A stretch of 62,883 nucleotides of DNA from Hypsibius dujardini (GCA_001579985.1 LRSR01010877.1:1-62883), one strand, 5' to 3'. Counted from the first letter of the stretch, positions 9,305 through 22,000 are shown. Made by a program: numbers and translations. The notes: generated by a model from the sequence alone, not told the origin.

Positions 9305-12300
9305 TCACACATGATTCAGAACGGGCCGGGGCGTGATCTCCCCGACTGGTGCCGAGCTCTTGACCGGAGCGGCGCCATTGACCACCACGCTTCCATCGCC
9401 GCTTACGGAGACCTTCAATGGCGCTCCGCTGGGACTGTTCTGCACGTTGACGCTGATAGTAGCAGGAGCTTTCGTTGATGTTCCCTTCATTGGGTACTGC
9501 GAGCGGACCGGACTGACAACTCTCCCAGTAGAGTTCCGGTGAGTGTTGGGACCTTTCGCAAGGTTTCCACTGGCTGTCCGTCGACGAGCGTTCGTCGCGC
9601 TGCCAGCTGAACTGGTGGAACCTTGAACCGGCTTGGAGACTCCCGCACCACCGACGGTCCCAGCAACGGGACCACCAGGACCTCCGTCGGCTGGTCCAAC
9701 GACGCCCGGTCCACCAGGTCCGCCGTCGGGTCCTCCAGGTCCGGGTCCGCCAGGTCCGCCAAATCCAGGCCCGGGTCCACCGAAACCGGGTCCGCCGGGT
9801 CCTCCAGGCCCGCCATCGGGACCGTTCCACGGCCCAGGTCCTCCTGGTCCGTCCCACGGTCCGGGTCCGCCAGGTCCTGGCAAATAAATTAATACGAAAT
9901 GAAATTAGATGGAAGGATGAAGTCGAGTCTTTTATGAATAACTTGGAAGGTCTTCTTGGTATAAAACCCGATTGATTTCCCCACAAAAAGTTTCGAACGG
10001 AATTGAAGTAGTTGAGGGCTTTATTAATCGGCTTCGCAAGCATTTGGCTTGATAATTTTCGACCGTATCTCACAACTTTGCGGAGGAATTTTTTATACAT
10101 TTCTTTTCAGTTCAAAAAGTTAGTGCAATATTTTTTCAGACCGAGGAGCGAAGCGACGAGGTCCTCTAAGTTGTAGTGCTGTGGTTGGAAACCGAGAATT
10201 TGTGTGTGTGTGTGTCTGTCACAGTCATGGGTGGGGTAATCATATTGATTGCTCGCATATGATTGGCCAGTGTAGTCAAGGGCGCCCCACCTTTCTGACT
10301 ACAGTGTTTATCAAACTCTAGCGTTCGAATTTTAATTCTGGATTTAGTTCATTCAACACGAGTGTTTTGAGATTTCGTTCTCAGTACTATTGAGAAATAC
10401 TTGAACTTAAGACAATAATTCTGTTTTCGCAAAACAATTGACTGAGCTCCTCGGTCTTTCCATCGATTGCATCGATTGCTGGTTCGTATTACATTTAATG
10501 CGTGCTCATGTATAGTCAAAGTCAAAGTCAAGGCAGTTGAGCGTAGTGTGTTTGATGAAATAAATAATCTTGTGTCAATTGTCTTGAGATATGCAGACCA
10601 AAATAAAGTTTGAACATCAACCTATTTCAAACTCAAATTCAGTCAATTTACAACAATTTCAAATTAAATTGAACTCAGTTTTAATCTCAAATAAACTGGA
10701 ATAAATTAAGTTAAAAATGAAAAACAAGTAGAATTAAAATTAAGTTATTTTTTACGGCCGTCCTACCAGGTCCATCCCACGGTCCAGGTCCTCCAGGCCC
10801 ATCATCCGGTCCGCCAGGTCCTCCGGGGCCATCCCAAGGTCCAGGTCCTCCTGGTCCATCATCAGTCCTCATGTATTTTGTGGTCCATCCCAAGGACCAG
10901 GTCCACCGGGTCCTCCGGGTCCGTCCCATGGTCCGGGACCTCCAGGACCGCCTCCGCCGCGAGCTCCGTTATGTCCACGGTTTCCGCCCTGGCCACGCCC
11001 TCGAGAATTCGTCCTCCCGTTGTCCTCACGTTGCCTGACCTCGGCTGGAGTGTCAGGATACTTGCTTGGACTGAGCTGTGAAGCGTAATAGGGAGTACTA
11101 TTAATCTTAAACAAGATGAGAAATTTGGGAGTTAGTACAAATTTGACTCACATCTTCGAGGAACGGATCGAGATTGAGGAATCCAGGCATGAGGTCATCA
11201 CACGAAAGCACTGGATTTCTATGGGAAAAAAAACAGGAACAGAACATTTCATTTAAAAAAAGTTGGGTGATTAGTCAAGGAAGCCTGGTGGTGTGCGGAC
11301 TGTACCGTGCAGAGTCGAGAAGTAATGCCCGCGGTTGCATATTTTCGGCGGGGGTATCTAGGCAGAGGAGGGCGGCCAGGCTAGTCTTCCTGATCTCCTG
11401 AAGTTGAGCTGAAAAATGAACGAACGGTTGCATGGTTAGAAATAATGTGTAATTAAAGAGAGAGCAGAGAAAATTGTACTAAGCGACTAACGTAAGAGAG
11501 GACTGCTTAAAAAACCACATACGTTCAAACTGGAACTCAATGTTTGAATATAAATCTTAGTAAAGGAAAAACTTAGATTTGAAATTGAGACAAGTTTACA
11601 AAACGCCAGTCGTTAGCCTTTTTGATCGTCACAAAAGAAATACGCCACCTTCAAAAATGAATGGCACTATTTAGGGCTTTTACAAAACGCCTCCACATGA
11701 AACGAAATTAAAATTTATTCTCATCGCATTAGTAAAAAAATAAAGAGAGAAAGGTAATTGAGATAAACTGGATACGTAAATTGAAACTACATATAATAGT
11801 AAAATTCTGAAAGAACTGAAAATCCCATGTGAGAGTTTGAAAATCTAGAGATACAATGAAGCATACCTTTGGTAAACTTGGCCTCCTTGTTTTCATACCA
11901 GAACCGGTCACCGTGGCGCAGACGAGCAAACTGATCGGTGATGATGCAGGCAAACGTCGGGCCCACCACACCATCTCCGCCGTTGACTGGAAATTCGCTG
12001 ATGCCTCCCGCGTAGAGATCCTAAATATAAATTGTTTCATAAAAAAAAGTACTAGTACCCAACGAATTAGCTCCCAAATTTTTTCGATGATTTGTTGAGC
12101 AGAAAAAAAAGAAACTTACGATATCGAGAACGTGTTTGTAGATACTGGCGAGCTGTTGCACAGCACGCGGAGGCATCAGGTCTTCAAGATCGGCAAAGGA
12201 CTGCACCTCTGGGTAGCCGCAAGCCTTCCGCACTTCCGCGTAAGACGGCACACCTTGATCACGCCCGCGTTGAATGTTGAGGGAATGCTGGTCTTGGCCA

Positions 12301-15300
12301 TACGGCTTGGTCTTCATTTGGAAGAGGTGATTTTGTAGTGCGCCGGACAAAAGCGGGTCGAACGACTCGGCCGGATGCTGCACGAGAGCCTGCAAGAGTT
12401 CGTCAACAATCCCCGGTCGATAGAACCTGAATCAAGGACATCAAGGGTAAAATAATATTTCTGTGCTTTTGTTTGTGTCTGTGTCGGCTGCTGTGTCTGT
12501 GTCTGTGTCTGTGTCTGTGTCTGTGTCTGTACCTATATCGGTTTCCTAGTCCAAGTCTGAGTCTTCGTCTGTGTATGTTCTTTTGCCTGTGTTTGTGTTT
12601 ATGAATGTGGCTGTGTGCCAGTTTGCCTATCTGACTTACATTTCAGGGTTCAGCATATGCTCGTAGAAGGGCGGAAAACCGCCACTGGCATCGCGGGTTG
12701 GAAGGTGATTGGGGACGAGGGTATGCAATCTGCAAAGGCAGAGGATGGGAAATAATGTCTATGTCTAATTTTTGAATTACGACAAATTATTTGTTTGACT
12801 TTAATGGTATTTTACCGGTAGGCTGCAGCTCCGAATTCAACCGAGATGGAAGGGTTCACCGTGTCGTAGTAACAGTCCTTGCAGTAGCCGTTCTGGGTCA
12901 GCTGCAGCCCGTTGCTTGGCTCGCTGTAGATGCGATTTCCCAGCAGGGTTGGCAGCAGCTCATTGTAGACAATGTGCTGATGCTGGGCGATGACGATTCG
13001 GCGAGCGACCTGAAAGAATAGCATAACAAGGACAACTGGTAAGAATTAAGGCGGAGAACACACGTAATTTAGTAAAACTATATTGGATTTATTGCAAAAT
13101 CACACTAAACTACTAGAGTTATATTTATCATTGACAATGGAAGGATTAACTATAAATAAACCGAGAATAATTATACACAATATGAAATTACTTATAAACA
13201 AATCAGGAATGCCGACCCAATGAGAAGTAAGTTGTAAAGTACGTTAATAAATAAAGTACACGAAACAGATGAATGCGTTGAGATTATAATTACGCAAGTA
13301 AACGAAAAAAAAGTATAAACCTTAAGAATAAACACATTTAAATTTAAACATTAATTGTAATTTTTCGAAATTTCAAAAACCCAAGTAATAAAAACCTAGC
13401 TGATATAATAGTCTGTAAAGCTAAGAGAATACCGAAAAAGGCGTAAAGCAGTAAAGGAATAAAAATAAACAAATTATTACCTGGAAGATAACCTCATCCG
13501 GCATCCCTGGGCGCGAGTCCGAGATGTAACGAGCAATGCGGTTGTGTTCTCGGATGTAGAGCTGGTAAAATCATAAATTGGCACATAAATAAAAATAAAA
13601 CATGTGATTATTCAAGTCTGTAAACGGACATATTCCTTACAGAAGACATGCTGATCACACCGGTGTGTTGGTTGACGCGAGAATCTCCCGACATCATACA
13701 CGGTCGTCCTTCTCCAGCGGCGTGGCATGACATGGAGTCCGGCCCGGCGGGCGACATCATGCATGACGGCCCAGTGATCTCGTTTATACTCAATGTTCCT
13801 CGAGGTCCGCGAAGCTTCATCGAGTCCTGCAGACGAGATCCGTAAACAGCGGAGGCGTCCAAGAAGTGGGAGTTGATGTTGACTGGCTGACGCGGAGCTG
13901 CAAAGAATTATTTTAAAGACATTTAGACAACGAGACTGCGAAATATAAAGGGAGTCAGAAGTGAGTCAGAAAAACAAAGAGACAGAGAGACATACAGATA
14001 TCCAGACATCCAGACAGATAAACATGCAGACGGACACACAGACACATAGAGAGATAGTCAGACAGACAGACAGGCAAACAGGACGACACTAAGCAGATAG
14101 ATGAGCTCGAGCGTACTCAAATCGCATGTTCGGGGATTAGCAGGTTGACTTCGAACGAATTCCATACAAGTCAGCTGATACTGGCCGTAGAAAGGGTCGT
14201 TCGGGGGGATTTTAATGGGGTAGCAGGATGGATGCTGGCAATTAGGCCCGTTATGTTGATCCATACCGCAGCAGGCAGGCAGGATCCAGTCTCCCTTTTT
14301 GGCAGGATTTTCCACCAGATCGACCGGTGCTGCAAGCAATAATATGCAAAAAAGTTTCCCTATTACCGCGTACAAACTCCAGTTTTTCTGGCATTACTGA
14401 TCCCATTAGCTCCCTGCCTTGCTAGCCCTAGTACTAACACAAACACATACTATTCATCAAATCGTGCGCCACCAGCTGGCCTAATTGGAAGACCATCATC
14501 GTGATTTTTCGATCCGATCGTCTCATGCCCGGCTGACTGATGCTGATGCTGACTTCACGGGCGCTGGGCAGGAATGTCGGTTCTTGGTTGATGATCGACG
14601 TCACGGAGAAGTCGCGCGGCGCTGCGATGCCGTCCTCATAAGCTGCATGTGTGGCGTGGATCTCGCCGGTCATCGCGGCACCCCACAGTCGGTTGTTGAC
14701 GTTGTTGCAGCTGCCGTCGAAAGTACGATACGGGGTCTTGACGTTGCACTGTCGTTGGTCTTCTACGTAGCAGTCATCCGACGGCTGGTAGCCATTTTCA
14801 GCGGCCTTACGGAGAGTGCTGTAGAGCACGTCACCCTTTCCTTTCCTACATAGAGAGAAAACATAGCCAACTTTCCTAAGACATAGACAACACAAACGCA
14901 GATACGGACACATTCACATTCAAAAACACAGACACTGAACCTGACCCCGACACAGACACAGACACAGACACAGACACTGTCATAGACGCAGACAAGCACT
15001 TACACTAGGCCGTTTGAGAGCCGAATAGCGGAGAATTCGTTTTCATATGCGTATTCAGCGATATTGATACCCTGGGCAGTGATCCAGGACAGTGGGTGGA
15101 CTGATCCTCCTTGGCCATAGTCCCCGATTACTGTAACAAAAAATACATGAAGTTAAAGCCGGTCGGAAACTGCTGTATTGTTCACTGCATCTAAACACTT
15201 GCCTACATCTGAGTCGTGTCTACAATGCGTGTCAGAGTCCGCCTTAGGGGTCCCTGTCCCTAATTTGGCTCCATGTATACATGGATGACTACAACATGGT

Positions 15301-17196
15301 TGTCTATTCTTCTCGCATGTCTATCTTTCTGATATGATGTTGCGCCTAACCACATTGTACGGACATGTTTGTCTAAATATCTGTTTGCTTTAGCAATACA
15401 ATTTTTCCGAAAATGCCTAGATGTTAATATATTTGCCTTTTTGGCATGCCTCAAAGCTCTGTCTAATGTTTTCTGATTGTCATGTTTGCCTGACTTAATG
15501 CCTATGTCTATCTCTATGTTTTGTCCTCCCACATTCCTCTCTGTTTGCCTAATTGTTCTACCTGTCTGCTTAATTGTCTAGGTACATATCTGTCTGTCTG
15601 TCTGTCTGTCTGTCTGTCAGTCTGCTGGCCTGACCATACTCACTGCAACGCGGCTCCCGATGCCGCATGATGATCGCCCGGAAGTCACCCCGTGCCAGCT
15701 CATTCGCATCGTCCACCGCATCGGCCAGCTGCTGCACTGGCACATCCTTCGGCAGAGCATCTTCCCCCTCCTTCAGTGTTACCGATCGGATGACCGGATA
15801 GCCGGACCGCGGGACATCATACACACTGGCATCCGTGTTGGGAATGTGACCGAGTCCGGCGACCCGGTCCTGTTGATTGAGGAACAGCTCCGGTTGATGT
15901 CTGCCTGCCAGGGTCCGGTTGTTCCGGTGTCGAGGGATGCGGTAGTTGTCAGCCAGACCGACGTTCAGGTCCACTCCCGACGCGATGGCACGACGGATGG
16001 ACTGCGAACCGGTGTGGGTCACTCGATCACCGGTCATCTTTAAGCGTTGGCTATTGCGACGACGGGCGATCGTACCGTTCCGCATCCGTTGAGCGGGTCT
16101 TTGTCGTCTGCCTGGAAATTGTTAAATATAATAATTAAATTTTAGGCGAATTAAAAAAAATGCTTTTTTCATTGTTTTTATAAATTATATACATATATAT
16201 AAATGTAAATACCTGGGGGACCTCCGACAACAACGGCGTCATCGTCGTCGTCATCATCATCGTCCTCCTCCTCCATTTGCGGTCTTCGCTGAACTTTCTT
16301 CGGCGGTCTCCGTTGGAGCGGTCGAGGTGCAAATCCTGGCTCGGCATCTATTTGAATATGGGATGAAATTACGCATAAGTTAGCTCTACGTACTGGAAAA
16401 CGTATCTCGGATCTCTTAAAGACGACAGACACACTCAGACACATTCTCAGACACGTGATAATTCGAAAGGCGCAAAGGAAAAGGCACAGTCAAGCATTCA
16501 GCAGAAGTACAGACAAATACAACAAGTGCAGAGACACACAGACACAGACACAGGCCCTAACACGACACAGACAAAAATACAGACATAGACACAGCAAAAA
16601 TACAGACACAGATACAGAAACAGACCCAGGCATAGATACAGACACAGCACAGGTACACCGTCCAGTACGACAGTCGTCCAGGCAGACATTCGGAAAGGAG
16701 GGCAGTATCATCCAGACAAGTACACGTCTGCCCAAGGTTAAGGGACACTTACAGGCAAGCCATGTCACAGACAATGCAAGCATTCAAACAGTCACGTTAG
16801 CAGACTTTCAGAAAGACATGTTCAGGCACCAAACAAGAATTTGGAGAAACTACTTCGTCAGTTCCCAGACAAATGTCTGACGGTCGGTTAGAAAGAAACA
16901 CCGGACCAGATGATACACTCAGAAAAGGATACCGACATTTCTCCAGGCAAACCGGTTAGATACACATGCCAGTCCCAGACATACCCTCCTCGGTAGGTTG
17001 CTCCATCACCCTCCGCTGATGCTGCGACGGCGGCCCATTTCTGTGCGGTCGCGGAGGTCGCCGGTGCCTCTTCGCCGTCTTCCCCGTCACAGCACTCCTC
17101 CCGTCTCAGAGCAGTCGTCACCGTCAGCACTGTCAGGAAGATGATAACTCCCACAGTCAGACATAACCGAAAACAGCCCACTGGCGGCTGCCTCAT
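9305..17196 (-). CDS. Animal haem peroxidase (peroxinectin/chorion-peroxidase-like) with Gly-Pro-rich C-terminal tail
   Basis: Predicted secreted or membrane-anchored haem peroxidase of the myeloperoxidase/peroxidasin superfamily, about 1200 residues. Exons: ~16985-17196, 16213-16347, 15644-16111, 15004-15130, 14451-14845, 14117-14329, 13641-13897, 13481-13561, 12816-13009, 12640-12729, 12120-12426, 11877-12020, 11306-11408, 11152-11218, 10898-11075, 10767-10850 and 9305-9876. Order: N-terminal hydrophobic segment (residues ~9-30, signal peptide or anchor), an acidic run of nine Asp, then the catalytic domain. The domain shows [10 protein letters not shown], distal-site [28 protein letters not shown], proximal [31 protein letters not shown] and [20 protein letters not shown]-repeat tail (~150 residues) and a basic/Ser-Thr end follow. 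The splice between exons 1 and 2 is phase-inconsistent with the strongest donor, so that junction is uncertain. Peroxidase identity is firm; substrate is unknown. Confidence 0.9.
9652..10967 (-). repeat. Coding [11 protein letters not shown] repeats in the peroxidase tail
   Basis: Exons 9305-9876, 10767-10850 and 10898-11075 encode imperfect repeats of Gly-Pro-Gly-Gly-Pro with interspersed PWDGP and PDDGP blocks. The unit resembles low-complexity structural or collagen-like linkers but lacks strict Gly-X-Y periodicity. The reverse strand is open too and reads PGPPGPP; that is a shadow. Confidence 0.85.
10138..10457. mobile_element. Short element with 12-bp terminal inverted repeats (MITE-like)
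   Basis: The 12-mer agaccgaggagc at 10138-10149 is repeated as its exact reverse complement at 10446-10457, bounding 320 bp inside the peroxidase intron 9877-10766. The left end continues gaagcgacgaggtc. There is no internal ORF. Size and terminal inverted repeats fit a nonautonomous DNA element. Confidence 0.55.
12470..12540. repeat. (TGTGTC)n hexanucleotide microsatellite in peroxidase intron
   Basis: About eight tandem tgtgtc units, with flanking degenerate gtctgt words, lie in the intron between exons 12640-12729 and 12120-12426. Similar gacaca/cagaca runs occur in the introns at about 14885-14995 and 16530-16650. Confidence 0.9.
15588..15625. repeat. (TGTC)n microsatellite
   Basis: About eight perfect TGTC units lie just outside the peroxidase exon 15644-16111, ending some 20 bp from its splice donor. 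Confidence 0.9.
16525..16650. repeat. CAGACA/ATACAGACA repeat in peroxidase intron 1
   Basis: Degenerate hexa- to nonanucleotide repeat of gacacagacaaaaatacag type. It makes overlapping false ORFs on both strands, and no conserved residues are encoded. Confidence 0.8.
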
Positions 17197-19055
17197 GGCG
17201 GAAAAAAGACGCTCAGTCACAAATTGTCGTGCGATCAAATAGGCACGCAAATTAAACAATCAGTAAATCAATCAATAGTAGATGAAAGAACCTTTCGATA
17301 AAACACTGTTAAAGGTCGGACTTTCCGTATGGAACAAAGTGAAAGGTAGATGAAGAAGAAAGTGCAGGCGGTTATATTAAACTTACCCCATATGGAAAAG
17401 AGGCATAGTCAACGGTCGGGTGTGAGACTCTGATTATTCCTCATGATGGCCATGTTCGAGGAGTGACCGGGACGATCGAGAGGGGAACGAACGAACGGGA
17501 GGCTCCGTTAACTTTGGCGGTTTTTTTCTCGGGCTCATTACCATGATGCTCCGTTTGTTGTTGACGGTCAGGGGTGCTGATGATGATGATGCGTCCTGCT
17601 GGGATATGATCGGACCACGGACGTATACATGTAATGCATAAGACCGGGCTCCATTCGATATATCAGCGAGGAGAAGAGAAAAAAGTGTGCTCGTGTGTCC
17701 GTGTGCGTTAGGGTGCCTGCAAGGAGGAAGGAAACACTGCCTGAAACAGAAAAAAAACGGAAATAGTGCAACGACACTTAGTAGCTCCGAACCGACCGAT
17801 CGGTATCGCGGTGGATTACGGCAGCGTTTAGGTGCGAAGGTTACGCCTGGTCCTTTCTCCTGATACGAATATTCCTTTCTTCATACCGTCTTTCCATTTA
17901 TTCATCCCTCTGTTGTTGTTTATATATATAACACTCAGATATATTTCAAATAATCAAAATGCGGCACTCGACTTCAACTGACATCTTTCGAAAATAATCT
18001 TTCAACATTAGAATGTTTTGCTTAAAGTTTTATGTTAAATGACAAACTGAATGAATTGGTCTTTACATTAAATAAACTCTTGCTTAGCATACATTTTGCA
18101 CGAAATTCAAATCAATTTTATTTCACATTTTATAAACATTCAAAAACGCTGTTTAAGCAACAGACACATACGTCATTTTTGATTGGGCAAATACAGATAG
18201 AATACGAAACAATACTGCAGGTACCTGGCCGTACGACTTGTTCACAACAATCTGACAGGCAACTATTAGTTACGCTCAACAGTACGGTAGTAGTCGTACC
18301 ATAATGCAGGCATACGAGTTGTCTGGAGATACGATGTCGCAATTGGCTATTCGTCTATATTTTTGAGTGTCTGTCCGTTTGTCTGCCAATCTGTCTGTCT
18401 TTCTGAGTTTCTGTCTGTCTGCCAATCTGTCTCTCGTTCTGTGTGTTTGTCTATCCTACATCTTGAACCGGCACTTGTAAAACCATCCCGATATTTTTGT
18501 TTATAAAGAAATATAATTAAAGAAAGAGAGCGCACAACCCTAATGCCCCGGATAATGAACGCAGAACCATCCAGTTCTAGACACATGCCGCATAAAAGGG
18601 GAGAAGTGGTGGATAGACCACGAAGACAAGTAACAAACTGGTGTGGTGTGGGCATGCACAACAATTCTCCGCCGTATAAATTACCATACGGGCATGTCCC
18701 TTTACTGAACACCCCAAAAAAACTTCACGAACTACTCCATCCTTTTCGCATCCGAGAACATTACCACGCCCACAGTGCTTGCCCTCCCCGCAGAAAAAAA
18801 CGCATATCCCGAAACAGTTTCTAGAAAGTCTAAACTAAAGAGAAGAAAAAGCAGCTGCAGCAGAGCGCGCGCGATTGGAAGTCAAATCCAGGTGGGGAGA
18901 GAAAGGGGAGGAGCGGGATAGGGAAGGGGGAGAAGTCTAGGTAGCACACATGTCTGTCTGTATTTGTGTGCCTGTGTCTGCATGTGTGTATGTGTCTGTG
19001 TGTTTGTTATTGGGTTTGCTCAGGGACGGCTCCGGTCGTCGCGGGGGTGTCTCAT
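17197..19055. other. Intergenic region between peroxidase 5' end and PP2C 3' end
   Basis: Noncoding as far as can be seen. It should contain the peroxidase promoter and 5' UTR (right of 17197) and the PP2C 3' UTR (left of 19056). A TGTC tract lies at 18365-18450 and a TG-rich patch at 18950-19015. A 93-codon open frame at 18543-18824 has no family features and is not called. Confidence 0.5.
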
Positions 19056-22000
19056 TCAGGCGAGGTCTTTCATGGGTGAATCCGCCGTCGCGGTTGCCGT
19101 CGCGGACTGGGGAGGTATGCTGATGGGCGGGACCGGTGACGCTGGGGGATTTACATCGAAATCGCCTTTGTTGTGGTGTTTGTTGGCGTCTGCGACGGCG
19201 GCCCCGGTCAAGTCGGGCAGGGAGAGCGGGTCATCGTCGTCGGTGATGCCGGGACCAGCGAGGCCGCCGGTCGACACCTGCTTGGCACGGAAGAAGCCCA
19301 TCACAGCGGCGTTGGAGGGCCGGCCGGGCTCCTGGCGGAGCTCCTGATTCGGGCGCAGTTCATGCCACACCTTTTCAATCACATGACGCCTGCCAAGGGA
19401 GAAAGAGATAGGAGATGAAAAAACATGGAGCTTGTTTTGAACAACACAGCTCAAGGAAAAGCAGACGCAGTTAAAAATGAGCATTTGATGGCCGTTAGGA
19501 ACAATGTGACAGATAAACAAGAGTGGCAGACATAAAAGCGCCACAGGTGAACAGTTGAGACAGCGAGTTAAATACAAACCATTAAGAGAAAGCAAAAGCA
19601 GGCAAGCCGACAAAAATACAGGCAGACAGCAGAAAACGGACAGACATACTGGCAGACACTGATAGGCGGGCAATCTGGTACACTCCTAGGCAGGCAATCA
19701 GACAGTCAGATAGAGCGACAGGTAAGACAGACAGACAGGAAAAATATAGGCAGACAGTCAGACAGGGAAACATAGACATGCAGACAGACAGAAAGACATT
19801 GGCAGACAGATACACTGATAGGCAGGCCACCAGGTAGACAGATAAAGTGACGGATAAGACAGACGGACAGGAAAACATATAAGCAGGTAGGCAGACATGC
19901 ATACAGACAGATTAGCAGGCAGGCAGAGAGAGATAGACAGCCTGAATGCCGGAACAGCAGGGCAGACTGAGGGGCTCTCACAAATCAGACACGTATAACA
20001 CACACACACGTACTTGGCATTCATCCCACCGCCGGGAGGGAAGGTGACTCCTTTACGCTCCAGCGCGAGGGATACTTGATGCGTCAGCGTTGTCACGTCC
20101 ATTTCCGCACTGTCAGTGGTGCTGTCCTTTAACATATCTACGCGTGGAGAAAAGAAGGACATGTCAGACAAGTGTTTTCTTTCTTCCATTGTCGCCGAAG
20201 ACTCCACAAGTCGAATGTTGTGCTATTGGGGCAATCTCAGAGGAAAGACACTAACCTCCAACAATGGCTTCTATGGCGCTGTCCAGGGCCTCTTCCTTCT
20301 TCCGCGCCTCCTCGGAGATGTGCGGTGCGCCAGGAAGAGTAATGAGAACCACGCTAATATTGTCACGAGATCCCTGCCAATGTACCGTAACGTTATTAAT
20401 GACTTAACGACTTAACAGTAATCACTCCATCAATCAATCACTGAGATAATAATCGACTAATCATGGATTACTTGTACAATTAAAATACTAAACGCCGAAT
20501 AAGCAAGAGGTGGAAGAGTCGGGCAAATTTTAAAGTCAATGAAAAACATAAATAAAGGAAACACACCACGATTGAGTTGGATGAATTCGAACTGCCTTGA
20601 GTCAAATTTTTTGCATTCTAAATTTCAACAGTCCTGTTTCTCCAATTATGTAATTCTTAAAATATAATTTCATGAGAACTAAAAAGTCCGAACAAATTTA
20701 CCACTTTGGTTTGGTTTCAATACCTTATTCAGACAATTATCCACGATGCCCTCACAGATCCGCTCGAGGTTGTCGGTGACGGTGAGTTGGTAGCGCACAA
20801 ACTGGCAGACATCTTCATTGCTCATCACATCCCACACACCGTCGCACGCCAGGAGGATAAACTCATCCTGCCCGTGACGCGGGTGCTCCGATATCTCCGG
20901 CTCCGGACTGATCAGCTGCTCAAACGGGCCCATATTCGGCACGCGCTTATACTCAAAGTCCCCGAGAGCCCGCGACACCGCCAGCGACCCGTTGACGCGC
21001 TGGATCATGACGCTGCCGCCGGCGTTCTGAATGCGCTCTCGCTCCTTTGGATTAACGGGCTGAAAACAGACGAACTTTAATGATAAAAATGCCATGATGG
21101 GAACAGAGCCCGACAGCCAAAACCACAGGCTAGCATTTAGGCAGACTGTCCATACCACAGTAAAGCTTTCAGGCAGGCAGACATGCAGATGATAACACAG
21201 GCAAGCATTTAGGCACGATGCAGACAAGCTTGCCGGCAGAAAGACTATGCATCAGGCAAGCATTCAGGCAAGCAGATTATGCCACTGGCAAGCTTTCAGG
21301 CAGGTAGACAAACGCAGATTATAGCCACAGGCAAGCACTCAGGCACAGACCGGCATACAGACCGTGGAACAGACAGGTATTCAGGCAGACCTGTAACTGG
21401 ATCCGGACAAAATCAGTGAATCAACAGACACTGAAGCAACCGAAGAGAGGGACAAATAAGCATACAGACAGAGGGCAGACCATGAAACAGTTTCTCAGGG
21501 AAAAGGATCCGCCAGTTAACCAATGGCAGATAGAGATACGTATAGATACATAGGCATCAATCAGGATCAAAAGGCCAATGAAAGGTAGACAGGCATTTAG
21601 AAACAAAAACTGACACATCAATAACTGATTTCCTTGTTTCCTTCTTCCCTACCTTGTGATCGTATGTGGCCACGGCGACGAGTTCCTTGGAGATGATTAA
21701 GCCCCGACTGTCACCGCAGTTAGCAAGGTAGATGGTCTCCGGACAGACCAGGGCACAGATGGCGGTGGACCCACTCCTGTCTTCCCCCGCTACGACGTCT
21801 GGAAGCTTTCGCATAAACTCATCCAACTACAAAAACAAACACCGTGTCAGTTAATTTTTTTCTTAATTACTGAGTAGAATGCGTGTCTAACAAGTAAGCT
21901 CAGTTCTTTTGCCTTCCCAACTGCCCCGTATTCTGTTCCACTGTATGCTTGCCAGCCTGCCTGTCTGTTTGTCTGTCTGTCTTAGTGACTGCCTCTCTGA

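Noticed and set aside
9633-9887. Plus-strand PPGPPGP collagen-like ORF
   Set aside because: It is antisense to the GPGGPG-coding peroxidase exon; the minus-strand frame joins in phase to the catalytic exons.
15588-15625. Possible CRISPR-like direct repeats
   Set aside because: Simple tetranucleotide arrays without unique spacers; a eukaryotic intron context.
16455-16880. 141-codon ORF rich in Thr-Asp-Gln
   Set aside because: Translation of CAGACA-type repeats in peroxidase intron 1. The opposite strand is also open.
18543-18824. 93-codon plus-strand ORF between the peroxidase and PP2C genes
   Set aside because: No family features and no codon or motif support. It is most likely 3' UTR or spacer.
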